NCBI RefSeq assembly: GCF_001612635.1
Contig: NZ_BDAV01000006.1
Location: forward strand, 558,001 to 622,000
Origin: Nocardia africana NBRC 100379
Lineage (GTDB): Bacteria; Actinomycetota; Actinomycetes; Mycobacteriales; Mycobacteriaceae
Length of the DNA: 64,000 bases
Reading direction: 5' to 3'
Below, piece by piece: positions 1 to 9,200 of this stretch; position 1 is the stretch's first letter; each line of letters opens with the position of its first letter. The notes under the pieces are model-generated. The model was not told the DNA's origin and did no database searches. It worked only from the letters and a program-made list of their open reading frames with translations. A program made the translations under genes and the position numbers.

Positions 1-784
1 CCAGCACGGTGACCGACATCAGGGTGGCGATCCCGAAACGGGTCACGCGCATCATGGTCGCGGCCGACACCGCGGCCACCACGGCCCCGGCGGCGATATT
101 GGCCGCGGCGAACGCGCCCGGCTCGCCGTAGGCGGGCGGGACGAGCATCGCGCCACCGGCGGACAGCAGCGGCACGGCCGACAGCGCCAGGCCCAGCGAG
201 ATGCCCAGCGCCACGCGCCGACCGCGCACGACCAGCGCCGCCACCCAGTAGGCCACGCCGAGCAAGAGGGCGGGCAGACCGCACCACCACACCGAGCCCG
301 TCTCGGTCCACGACCACGCCAGCATGCCGGCCGCCGCGGCCGCACTCACGCCCAGAGCGCTGACGCCCACGATCGCGATGGTGCCGCGGTCGAATTCGGC
401 GAATTCGCGTTCGTTGATCATCGCCAGGGCGTCGGTGATGTCCTCGACGACCGGGGTGAACATCTCCGCCGACTCCACCGCGGTGAGCATGAGCACCGTG
501 CCGTCGACCACGTCGTGGTCGGCCAGACTGCGCCACCGGGGAATCGGCGGCTCACCGGGCCGAGCGAGACTCCACTGGCCGCTGGGCGGGGTGAAATCCA
601 CGTTCTCGTCGTCGATCGCGCGCGCCAGGACGCCGAGCAGATCGTCGATGAACGTCTCGATGGTGAATTTGGTCGGTACCACCACATCGACCTGATAGGT
701 GGCGACCATGATCGCGATCCGGGCCCGCGCCACCTCGGCCGTGGGCGCGGCCGCCGCGGGGGCGGTCGCGTAGGCAGCGGTCAT
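1..784 (-). CDS. eccD: EccD, ESX membrane channel subunit (partial, C-terminus beyond window)
   Basis: First 261 codons of EccD, the multi-helix channel core of the ESX type VII secretion complex; the reading frame stays open to the window edge. From an ATG at 784, residues about 22-105 form the YukD/ubiquitin-like cytoplasmic domain (MVATYQVDVVVPTKFTIE near the start, DGTVLMLT near its end). From about residue 140 hydrophobic helices follow, for example LLLGVAYWVAALVVRGRR. The ATG overlaps the TGA of the MinD-like gene (ATGA), so translation is probably coupled. The place after espG and the MinD-like gene matches ESX-2; mycP and eccE should lie just outside the window. Confidence 0.88.
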   Translation of the reverse strand, partial: MTAAYATAPAAAAPTAEVARARIAIMVATYQVDVVVPTKFTIETFIDDLLGVLARAIDDENVDFTPPSGQWSLARPGEPPIPRWRSLADHDVVDGTVLMLTAVESAEMFTPVVEDITDALAMINEREFAEFDRGTIAIVGVSALGVSAAAAAGMLAWSWTETGSVWWCGLPALLLGVAYWVAALVVRGRRVALGISLGLALSAVPLLSAGGAMLVPPAYGEPGAFAAANIAAGAVVAAVSAATMMRVTRFGIATLMSVTVL

Positions 785-2538
785 CGCCACCCTCCGCGTT
801 CGCCGCCGGCCATCGGCGAACCGGGGAAGCCGTCGGCCAGGGCGGCGGCGAGTTCCTCGAACGCCAGGGCCGTATCCTCGTCGAGCAATCGGAGATCGAT
901 CTCGCCGCCCTCGGACAGATGTGCGTCGTAGGGCAGTTCGAAGGTGGGCCGCTGAGCAGTGGCGAAGAGCTTTTCGATCTGGTCGACCTCGACCGTCGGC
1001 TTGACCGGGTGGTGGTGGACGATCGCGACGATCGATTTGGCGATCAAATGTTGCATCCCATGCGAATTCAGCCAGTTGAGGGTGGCGACCGCGCCCTTCA
1101 CCCCGCCCACGGTCGCGGGCGTGACGACCAGAACCGCGTCACTGGTGTTCAATACGCTCCCGGTCGCCGAATCCAGAACTCCGGTACCACAATCCACGAG
1201 CATCAGGTTGTAGTGGCGGCGCAGGATCTCGACGGCGGCGGAGTATTCACCACCCGAGAGCGCCTCGACCGATTCCGTATTCCACGGCGAGGCCACCACG
1301 GCCAGGTCGGCATCGTTGATCGAGGTGAACGAGTGAACCGCCGAGAACGCCTCGAGATTCGGTGAGCGAACCAGATCCCGCAGCGTCAAACCGTAGGGAT
1401 GCGGCCGGGTCCGGGTCGGCAGATCGCCGAAGTCGGGATTCGCGTCGATCGCCACCACCCGGTCCGGGCGCAGGCGAGCGAAGGTGGAACCGAGTGCAGC
1501 GGTCACCGTGGTGCGGCCGACGCCGCCCTTCACGCTGATCACCGCGATCTGATAGGTGCTGTTGAGCTGACGGCGGATACGGCCACGGCGATCCTGTTTG
1601 CGTTGTTCGGACGGCGACAGACCGAGATTGAAGCCGACCTTGTTCAGCGCACCCCGCACTCCGCTGGTGGATTTGAGCTGCGCGCGATGGGCCGCGGCGA
1701 TATCGGCCAGCAGTTCCGCGGAAGTCAATGCGGCGGGCAGGATCTCGACGCGCTCGGAGTTCTGCACACCGCGCTCGACGCGCTCCGGTACCCGGGAGGC
1801 GGCCGATGCACCGGACGACGGCGTCGCGGAGTAGGGAGTCGGCGCGGCGGTGTGCGGTGAGGTCGCCGTCTGCTGCCACGTCGCCGGCGCGGCCTGGGTG
1901 GCGGAATGCCAACCGGCAGCGGCGGTTTCGGCCGCCGGTGGGGCAGCCTGCGACGCCGCGGTGTCCGTGGTGGTCGCGTGCGCTTCCGGCCGCGCCGCCG
2001 CCGACTGCGCCGGTCCGGGCTGTACCGAACTCGGCTGCGTGGGGCCCGGCTGCACGGATCCCGATTGCGTCGCACCCGGATGCGCGGCCCCCGGTTGCAC
2101 CGAACTCGGAGCTACCGGACCCGGCTGCGTGGGCGCGGCCGACGCCGCGCCGGACTGGGCGGAATTCGGTGCTGCCGAACCCGGCTGCGCGGATCCCGGT
2201 GGTACCGAAGCCTGCGGGGGGAAATTCGTCTGTGCCGTATTCGACTGCGGTGCTCCGGTCGGGGGCGCGGCAGGACGTGCGGCGTCCGCGGACATCGCGC
2301 CGACCGGTTCGCTCGGGAGCGGGGCGGCCGCGCCGGATGCGGAACCCGCTGTCGTGGCGGCATTTCCGGGAACACCTGTGGAGGCGGGCGACATCGAGGC
2401 AGCGGAGTCACCGGCGCCGGTGGGCGCCGGACCCGGCTGATCGGGCACCGCCGCGAAGAAGGCGTCGTAACCACCCCGAGCCCGGACGGCCTCGGCCGCA
2501 TGCCCATTCGTACTCGGTGCTCGGTTCATGTCACTCAT
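781..2538 (-). CDS. MinD/ParA-like ATPase with long Pro/Ala/Ser-rich N-terminus, EspI/Rv3888c type
   Basis: A 585-residue ESX-associated ATPase. Residues 1 to about 240 are low complexity, rich in Pro, Ala, Gln, Ser and Gly, with a drifting PGxxQPG-type repeat. The C-terminal half is a MinD/ParA domain: deviant Walker A SVKGGVGRTT near residue 333, then AIDANPDFGD and LMLVDCGTGVL. EspI (ESX-1) and Rv3888c (ESX-2) have the same layout and position; EspI is linked to energy-dependent control of ESX-1, but the role of this copy is inferred. It sits 27 nt after espG and overlaps eccD by 4 nt, inside one operon. The two halves differ sharply in composition, but I see no frameshift. Confidence 0.85.
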   Translation of the reverse strand: MSDMNRAPSTNGHAAEAVRARGGYDAFFAAVPDQPGPAPTGAGDSAASMSPASTGVPGNAATTAGSASGAAAPLPSEPVGAMSADAARPAAPPTGAPQSNTAQTNFPPQASVPPGSAQPGSAAPNSAQSGAASAAPTQPGPVAPSSVQPGAAHPGATQSGSVQPGPTQPSSVQPGPAQSAAARPEAHATTTDTAASQAAPPAAETAAAGWHSATQAAPATWQQTATSPHTAAPTPYSATPSSGASAASRVPERVERGVQNSERVEILPAALTSAELLADIAAAHRAQLKSTSGVRGALNKVGFNLGLSPSEQRKQDRRGRIRRQLNSTYQIAVISVKGGVGRTTVTAALGSTFARLRPDRVVAIDANPDFGDLPTRTRPHPYGLTLRDLVRSPNLEAFSAVHSFTSINDADLAVVASPWNTESVEALSGGEYSAAVEILRRHYNLMLVDCGTGVLDSATGSVLNTSDAVLVVTPATVGGVKGAVATLNWLNSHGMQHLIAKSIVAIVHHHPVKPTVEVDQIEKLFATAQRPTFELPYDAHLSEGGEIDLRLLDEDTALAFEELAAALADGFPGSPMAGGERGGWR

Positions 2539-2565
2539 CCTCTCGAAAACACGCGGCGGACGGTC

Positions 2566-3405
2566 CTATTCGACCCGACTGGTTTCGAACCAGCTGCGCC
2601 CGGGTAGAAGGTCCACCAGTGCCGCGACGCCGGCGTGCAATGCCGCGTCGTCCCCGGGCGCGTACGTCGCCCGAATCCGTCCGTCCAACGCCACACTCGG
2701 AGTCACGATGATTCGGCCCGGCAGGCTGTCGAGCACGGTCATACAGACCTCGGGCCGAGGTGTGGCACCGTCATGATGTTCGGTCACGACGATTTCCGCA
2801 CGCCGGGCGACCTCGCTCAGCACGCGGGAGAGCAGACTCGCCGTGCGCGGCTCGGCGCCGAGTTCGACCAGCGCCCGCCGGCGCTCGTCGGGCTCGGACG
2901 GAACCTCGTCGAAGTCTTCGGCCCACGCCGACAGCGGCGTGAAATCCAGCGCCTGGGCGGGCCCGAGCGCGGCCGACAACGCCTCGGTCAGGGTGTCCAG
3001 GCGATGGTCGCCCGCGGGTACGGACTGGATGACGACATGGTCGTCGGACCGCACCGCGAGCACCTGTGTCTCGTCCGAGCGGACCAACGACAGCCGCAGC
3101 ATGCCTTTCGGACCGCCGTCGAGACCGGTGTCGACGATCCGGGCGATCAATTCCACATCCGGCCGGTACAGGCAGTGCAGCCAATGTTCGATCGTCGGGT
3201 GGACCTGACCGTCGACGATCATCCCCGCCTCGGTCAGTTGATCGGTGACGACGGAGTACACCCGTTCCCGATCCTCGACGCGGTAGATATTGGGCAGCAA
3301 TGCCAGTACCGGAGGATAGGAGTCGATGCCGACCAGATGCCGAAGCAGCAGGGCGGCATCGACATTCAGATCGATCGCTATCGGATCCTCCTGCGCATCA
3401 GCCAC
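2566..3405 (-). CDS. espG: EspG family cytosolic chaperone for PE/PPE substrates
   Basis: A 279-residue protein of EspG length and position. EspG binds the tip of its cognate PPE protein and keeps the PE-PPE pair soluble until export. Recognisable family features are the N-terminal strand-helix unit (LNVDAALLLRHLVGID), the central region around TLTEALSAALGPAQALDF, and a C-terminal beta region ending in LLPGRSWFETSRVE. The start is GTG at 3405 and overlaps the preceding esx gene by 8 nt, so the two are probably translated together. The likely clients are the PE and PPE encoded just upstream in the same operon. Confidence 0.82.
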   Translation of the reverse strand: MADAQEDPIAIDLNVDAALLLRHLVGIDSYPPVLALLPNIYRVEDRERVYSVVTDQLTEAGMIVDGQVHPTIEHWLHCLYRPDVELIARIVDTGLDGGPKGMLRLSLVRSDETQVLAVRSDDHVVIQSVPAGDHRLDTLTEALSAALGPAQALDFTPLSAWAEDFDEVPSEPDERRRALVELGAEPRTASLLSRVLSEVARRAEIVVTEHHDGATPRPEVCMTVLDSLPGRIIVTPSVALDGRIRATYAPGDDAALHAGVAALVDLLPGRSWFETSRVE

Positions 3406-3700
3406 GCATGCTCGCGGCGCTGGCCTTGTCGGCGATCTGGACCATGCCCTGGCTACCGGCGGCGAAGTGGATCTGCGTGTTGAGGCGAACCAGGTTCGAC
3501 TGGTGGGCCAGCAGCAAACCGTTCAGCTTCCCCGCGACCTCCTGGTATGCCTCCGAGGCCGCACCACCCAGGAGGTTTGCCAGCGTTCCCTGAAGGTTCT
3601 TCAGGTTGTTGACATTGTCCTCCATCGCCTGACCGAGCGTTTTGAGCGTGGTGTGGTGCTCATCGACCTGAGCGAAATTGAAGTACATATTTCCGGCCAT
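3398..3700 (-). CDS. Small Esx-family (WXG100-like) protein, EsxA/EsxC-like
   Basis: A 100-residue helical protein of WXG100 size next to espG, the second member of the esx pair. Helix one covers about residues 10-38 and helix two about 50-75. The turn between them reads LLGG, so the Trp of the W-x-G motif is replaced by Leu. No YxxxD/E export motif is present at its C-terminus. In the family these proteins form antiparallel heterodimers with the neighbouring esx product and are secreted as folded pairs. An AAAGGT upstream of the ATG fits as the ribosome site. Identity rests on size, helical pattern and locus more than on the signature residues. Confidence 0.8.
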   Translation of the reverse strand: MAGNMYFNFAQVDEHHTTLKTLGQAMEDNVNNLKNLQGTLANLLGGAASEAYQEVAGKLNGLLLAHQSNLVRLNTQIHFAAGSQGMVQIADKASAASMRG

Positions 3701-3757
3701 GATTCATCGGACCTTTCGTGTGTTTTCCGGGAATGAGATCTGCGGCGCTACCAGCGG

Positions 3758-4159
3758 CTACGAGGGGAAGGAGGTGTTGATCTTGCCGGACATTCCGGTG
3801 CTGGTGAAGGCACCGCCGGATCCGTCGGTGATGTTGAGACTCCCGTCGCTACCATCGCCGGCGAGCACCTTCTGTGCGGCGTCGAGGTCGTCCATGTCGA
3901 CCTTGCCACCGCGCTTCTGGATCTCGGACAGGATGCGCTGCAGTTCGTTCGCGAGATTCTTACCGCTGATGTGCAGATCGTTGAGGGTGCTGTCGATCGC
4001 CGTGCCCGTGTGCTGACTCTTGACGGCGGTGTTCAAACCGTGCCGAGTCGCATCCAGGGTGCGGAGCTGGTTCTCCAGCTCACCGAGCGCCAGTGCGGTC
4101 TTGGTGGCACCGGTGTTCCAGTCGTCCGATGTTCCCTGCAAGATATTGGGGTTGGTCAT
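3758..4159 (-). CDS. Esx-family (WXG100-like) protein, EsxB/EsxD-like partner
   Basis: A 133-residue protein, first member of the esx pair and a likely heterodimer partner of the 100-residue protein. Two helices (about residues 18-48 and 56-90) flank a turn reading SQHTG, where His takes the place of the usual Trp. The last 40 residues are Gly/Ser/Asp-rich and probably disordered, longer than in a standard EsxB. There is no tyrosine in the whole protein, so it cannot carry the usual YxxxD/E signal. AAAGGA lies 12 nt upstream of the ATG. It follows PPE by 87 nt and precedes the other esx gene by 57 nt. Confidence 0.78.
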   Translation of the reverse strand: MTNPNILQGTSDDWNTGATKTALALGELENQLRTLDATRHGLNTAVKSQHTGTAIDSTLNDLHISGKNLANELQRILSEIQKRGGKVDMDDLDAAQKVLAGDGSDGSLNITDGSGGAFTSTGMSGKINTSFPS

Positions 4160-4246
4160 TTCTCATTCCTTTCGAAGTTCGTTTCACAGTCGGCTCCGCG
4201 CTCGGCGGAGACGTTGAGGGGATGCCCGGGGCCGGTGACCGGCGCG

Positions 4247-5761
4247 CTAGTCGCGACTCCGGTATTCACCGGGGACATCCATCGAGACCGGGACGGGCTC
4301 GTCCTCGATGCGGTCGAGCACACCGAGTGCCGGCACCAATTCCGGTACGGAGTCGATCGTGTGGTCGTCGTCCGCGTATTCGATGACGCCGACCACGGGC
4401 GCCTTCTCGAGCACCGGCACCTCCTCGTGGTCACCCGGCACGAAGACCTTCGAGGGCTTCCTCTCGTCGTCGCGACGCCGGCGCATCCGCGCCTTGGGCG
4501 CCACCGCACCTCGCGGCACGTTGCGTGGCGGCACCGGACCGGTGGCCGGTTCACCGGGCAGCGGGCCGAATGCCTTGGCTCCCATCTGGCCCCAGTTGGC
4601 CGGCATCCGGAATCCGGTGCCGGACGCGGGCACCGCGCCGAGCCCGCCACGGACCATCGAGAACGTGACCGCGCTGCCCACACCACCGTTGAGGCCCATG
4701 AGGGTCGTCGAGTACGGTGACGTGCCGTAGAAGCCGTGTTGCTCTTCGGTCAGATAGCCGCCGTCACCGCCGGAATTGCCCAGCGAGTCGGTCATCGACG
4801 ACATGGTGTTGTTGACATCCGACAGCGCGCTCTGGGCCTCGGACCCGCCTGGCGTGGTCTGAGCGGGATCGACGGCCGTATCGGTCGGCCCCGCGGGCTT
4901 GGCCGGATCGAGCCCGTCTCCGGTGACATGGCCGGAACCGTCGCCGGAACCCCCGCTCGGCCCGCTCGGCCCGCTCGGTCCGCCGGGACCTGAGGTCCCG
5001 TGGTACCCGCCGCCACCGCTGTGCGGCGGTGGATCGGCTGGACTGAAATACGTTGTCCCCGGAGGGCTTCCGCCCTCGCCGGCGATGGTCGGCGCCACCA
5101 ACGGTGGCGGCATGGCGGCGATCAGGGCTGTCGATTCCGCCTGGTAGGACTCCATCGTCTGCGCCGCTTGTACCCACATCCACAGGTACTCTGCTTCGTT
5201 TTCCAGGAGCAGCGGCGTCACCGCGCCCTGACATGCGATGTTCTCGACCGTCAGCACCGCGGCAGCTGCCCGGTTGGCGAGGATCACCGGCAAGGGCGGC
5301 ATCGCCGCGCGCGCAGCGAGGTTGGCCGCTCCGGCGTTGGCTGCCAGGTTCGACATCTGCTGGGCGACGCCGGCCTGTTCCCGATACCACATCGTGTGAT
5401 TGCTGAATGCGCTGTGTGCGCGATCACCGGCTTCGCTCTGCCACGAAGCTTGCATCACTCCGTTGGATCCCTCGAATCCGCCGGCCGCTGCCGACAATGC
5501 CTCCGCTACCGCCCCGTAGGCGGCCGAGGTGGCCATCATCGGAGCCGGACCGGGGCCCGCGGTCAGCTGTGCCGAATTCACCTCCGGCGGAAGGGCGCCG
5601 AAAGCGAGCGTCTGCATCGCTTCCACCGCCAGGCCGGCCACAATAGCCAGCTCGAGCGCCGCCTGCGCAGTAGCAGCGGGGTCTGCCGCGGAACAGCCGA
5701 TGTCTCCGGCCACACTCGTACCGGCCGCGGCCCCAGCCGCCGCACCGGAAACCGCGTCCAT
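4247..5761 (-). CDS. PPE family protein
   Basis: A PPE protein of about 504 residues. The PPE domain fills residues 1 to about 215: the namesake LPPEVNSAQLTAGPGP near residue 58, then the WxG-like turn ASWQSEAGDRAH near residue 107 and the long helical hairpin tip bound by EspG. The C-terminal half is Gly/Pro/Ser-rich and then turns into a basic and acidic tail with RMRRRRDDERKPSK. GTG 5764 and ATG 5761 are both possible; GGGAG is better spaced for the ATG. It follows the PE gene by about 20 nt, the usual PE-PPE pairing. Exported PPE proteins act at the cell surface or outside; no specific role is visible. Confidence 0.9.
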   Translation of the reverse strand: MDAVSGAAAGAAAGTSVAGDIGCSAADPAATAQAALELAIVAGLAVEAMQTLAFGALPPEVNSAQLTAGPGPAPMMATSAAYGAVAEALSAAAGGFEGSNGVMQASWQSEAGDRAHSAFSNHTMWYREQAGVAQQMSNLAANAGAANLAARAAMPPLPVILANRAAAAVLTVENIACQGAVTPLLLENEAEYLWMWVQAAQTMESYQAESTALIAAMPPPLVAPTIAGEGGSPPGTTYFSPADPPPHSGGGGYHGTSGPGGPSGPSGPSGGSGDGSGHVTGDGLDPAKPAGPTDTAVDPAQTTPGGSEAQSALSDVNNTMSSMTDSLGNSGGDGGYLTEEQHGFYGTSPYSTTLMGLNGGVGSAVTFSMVRGGLGAVPASGTGFRMPANWGQMGAKAFGPLPGEPATGPVPPRNVPRGAVAPKARMRRRRDDERKPSKVFVPGDHEEVPVLEKAPVVGVIEYADDDHTIDSVPELVPALGVLDRIEDEPVPVSMDVPGEYRSRD

Positions 5762-5782
5762 CACGCACTCCCAGCCGAGTCG

Positions 5783-6103
5783 TCAGATAGATACGACGCC
5801 GGCGCCGGCGGAACCGACCTGCGCCCCGCCCTCGCCATCGCTGAATTCGTATCGCTGAATCGATTCCGGCAGCTTGCTGTTCCCTTCGTGGAACTTCGTG
5901 ATGCCGTTGTTGGTGATGTTGAAGAAGCCGCCCTGATAACTGGTGAAGGCGGACGACAGCCCCGCGCTCACCGGATCCGCACTCGGCGGAGCCGGAGTAC
6001 TGGCCGCGGCCGCGGACTGCATCAAGCCGGACAACGTGGTGGCGACAGCAGTGTTCGTGCTGTAAACAGCAGCGATGACTTCCGGACTGAACTGGAGATA
6101 CAT
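5783..6103 (-). CDS. PE family protein carrying a YxxxD export motif
   Basis: A 106-residue PE-type protein. It starts MYLQFSPEVIAAVY, with the Pro-Glu pair at positions 7-8, and forms a two-helix hairpin. Near the C-terminus YEFSD fits the general type VII signal YxxxD/E, carried in PE-PPE pairs by the PE partner. The start is ATG 6103, preceded by GAGGAG; a longer reading from 6202 would run through the promoter and lacks a ribosome site. This is the first gene of the PE-PPE-esx-esx-espG-MinD-eccD operon, with a TTCCC-N6-GGGAA element 64-79 nt upstream. Confidence 0.88.
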   Translation of the reverse strand: MYLQFSPEVIAAVYSTNTAVATTLSGLMQSAAAASTPAPPSADPVSAGLSSAFTSYQGGFFNITNNGITKFHEGNSKLPESIQRYEFSDGEGGAQVGSAGAGVVSI

Positions 6104-6166
6104 GGAGGTCTCCTCACAAGTGACGCCGACTCTGGTGTGAGCGGTTACAGAAAGAACGCTATGGCA

Positions 6167-6182
6167 TTCCCGCCCTTGGGAA
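6167..6182. promoter_or_regulatory. TTCCC-N6-GGGAA palindrome before the PE-PPE-esx operon (site 1)
   Basis: TTCCC GCCCTT GGGAA with arms extended to ATTCCC/GGGAAT, 64-79 nt upstream of the PE start. Read toward PE, five bases after GGGAA comes TAGCGT, a TANNNT -10-like hexamer. It lies in the 108-nt gap after eccC and gives the substrate operon its own promoter. Confidence 0.72.
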
Positions 6183-6211
6183 TGTCGTGCGGAATACACC
6201 ACACCTTCGCG

Positions 6212-9200
6212 CTATTCCGGCCGTGGTATCCATGCGGCCTGGACCAGATCTCGGCGCGACTGCAGCGGCTCGACGAAGATGCCCCGGCCCACCGGTTGTT
6301 TGGTGGCCTTGACGTCACCGATCAACATGCCGTCGAGTTTCGAGCCGTCCATGATGAATCCGGAGCTGTTCAGATTCTTGATCTGCCCGAGCACGTTGTC
6401 GTACAGGGCCATATCGGCCTGCGCGATATTGCGGGCGACGATGAGATGGAATCCGGTGTCGCGACCGTCGACGATGAGGTCCTTCAACGGATCCAGCGGA
6501 TTGAGTCCACCACGCGCGGCCACCATGTGATAGTCGTCGACCACCACGAAGACCTCAGGGCCGTTCCACCACGAACGCTCCCGCAACTGCTGGGGAGTGA
6601 CGTTGTCCGGTGGGCGCCGGCCGCGCATCTTCTGCGCGAAGCCGGGCAGGCTGTCGATGAGGTCGCGCTCGCTGGTCAGATAGCCGATCAGCTGTTCGTC
6701 CGGAATCGCCTCCATATGCTGACGCCGGTAGTCGATCAGCACCACCACCGCCTGATCAGGGGTGAACTGGGTGCGGATCGATTCCAGCAGCGCGGCGAGC
6801 ACGGTCGACTTGCCGCAGCCCGGCGAGCCGATGACGGCGAAATGCGTGGACACTCCGAAATCGACTGTGGCCGGGCTCAAATCGGATTCCCGGACCCCGA
6901 ACGGCAGCACCAGCCGCTGCGCCAGTGTCTGCGGCGCCTGCCGCCCCGTGACGATCTCGGCCATGGTGATCTGGGCCGGCAGCAGCTTGACCGCGGGTGC
7001 CCGGCGTCCCTCGAACCGCCGCTCCAATTCCGCGATCGCCGCGCTCATTCCCTGTGCGGCGGTCTCGGCGTCGCCGGATCCGTCGATCCGGGGCAGCGCT
7101 GTGAGCATGTGCAGGCCGTCGGCCGAAATGCCGCGGCCGGGACGGTCGGGCGGAATGGACGCGACCACGGCCCGATGATTGTTGAAGACGGTGTCGGTGA
7201 GATCGCCGAGCCGCAATTCCAGCCGGGTCTGCAGCAGATCCTTGACGTTCGGCCGGATGGCCGCCCAGCGCGAACTACTGATCACCAGATGGATTCCGAA
7301 GTTGAGGCCTTGCAGCGCAATGGTTTCCATCACGGGCAGATATTCGTCGAAATACGGCCCATTGACGGAGAATCCGATATCCCACCCGTCGATGACGAAG
7401 AAAACGTCACCGTGTTCGTCGCCGCGGGCGGTCAGCTCCGCCGATTCCGCCGGTGACTGACGCCGGCGGCGGAATTCGCGCATGCTGTCGATTCCCAGCT
7501 CGCTGAACAGCGTCTGCCGGTGGGCGATCAGGTTGGTGATCAGGGCGAAGGTTCGCCGGATCCGGTCCCCCTCCCGCGCCGAGGCCACCGATCCCACATG
7601 CGGCACGCCGCGCAGGCCGGACAGACCGCCGGAGAAGTCGAGGCAGTAGAACTGCACCTGTTCGGGAGTGTGGGTCAGTGCGGTCGCGATCACCAACGTC
7701 TGCAAGGCGGTCGATTTACCCGACTGCGGTCCACCGACAACGGCGAGGTGACCACCCGCGGCCGACAGATCCACGGTCCACACGTCCTGACGCTGCTGGC
7801 GCGGCTTGTCCACGATCGCCAGTGGAATCTGCAGCGTCCCGGGCTGAACGGCGGTGACCAGACGTTCCAGGGTGGGCGGCACACCCAGCGGCGGCAACCA
7901 CATCTTGTGGGCCGGACGGCCGTGTCCGGCCAGCTGCGCGAGCACGGTCTCCATGAGAGTCACCGCATCGTTGTCGTCCTCGGCGTCGGGCAGGACGAGC
8001 CGCGGCTCGACGACCGGTTCCGGGCGCGTGGCGGCGACGTGGGCGGCGGTGAACCGTTGCGGCGGTTTGTATCCGCCACCGGGACGGCGGGCGCGCTGCG
8101 CGTCCGCCGGTGAGGAAGCCTGTGCGGGCGGCGTATAGGGCGAGCCCACGTACGCGGCCTGGAATCGCTGCAGATCGCCCGCGCCGACCCGCAGATACCC
8201 CGACCCTGGCTTCTTGGGCAGGTGATAGGCGTCGGCGGTGCCGATGGCGTCGCGGGAGTCGCTGGTCTGGTTGGTGCGCAACGCGATTCGGTAGGACAGG
8301 TGGGCTTCGAGCTCACCCATCCGGTTCGCGGGCACCTTCTGCGAGGCGAGCAGCAGATGGATGCGCAGCGAGCGGCCCAGCCGGCCGATGGCGACGAACA
8401 GTTTCGCGAAGTTCGGATGCTGTTCGAGGAGTTCGGCGAACTCGTCGAGGATGATCAGCAGGGTGGGCAGCGGCGCCAGCTGCGCGCCCTGTTCGCGGGC
8501 GCGCTCGTAGTCGGCGACATTGGCGAAGTTGCCGGCATCGCGCAGAACGCGCTGCCGGCGCGCCATCTCGCCGTTGATCACGTCCTCCATACGGGTGACG
8601 AGATCGGCTTCCTCCTCCATGTTGGTGACGACCGCCGTCACATGGTGCAGGCGGTCGAAGCCGAGGAAGGTCGCACCACCCTTGAAGTCGACCAGCAGCA
8701 GGTTCAGCACATCCGGCGAATGGGTCGCGACGGCCGAAAGGACCAGGGTTCGAAGGAATTCCGACTTACCGGATCCGGTGGCGCCGATGCACATGCCGTG
8801 CGGGCCCATGCCCTCCTCGGCCGACTCCTTGATATCGAGGTAGACCACCTGTCCGGCGGGGTCGTGGCCGAACGGGATGTTGAGCCGGGCCCGGTCGATG
8901 TCGCGGCGTCGCGGCCACTGCTGCTCCGCGCGGATCGCGCCGGGGTCGGCGATTCCGACCATTTCCTCCCAGGATGTCCCGGTACCGGCCTGTTCGGCGA
9001 CCACCGCTTCCACCACCGTGGACAGCCGGAACGGCGACAGGGCGCGGGCCAGGGCCGTCATGGCCGGAACCGAGATCGTATCGGCGACACCCACCCGGCG
9101 CAGCCCGCGTGCGGTCACCTCGTGCAACTCGCGATCCTGCGAGACGGTGAATTTCAGTGCGCGCGGCAAACTCTGTTCTGTGCTGCCCAACCGCACCCAG

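Noticed and set aside
6104..6202. Longer N-terminus for the PE protein
   Set aside because: It would cover palindrome site 1 and the -10-like hexamer, and has no ribosome site; PE proteins start directly with the helix.
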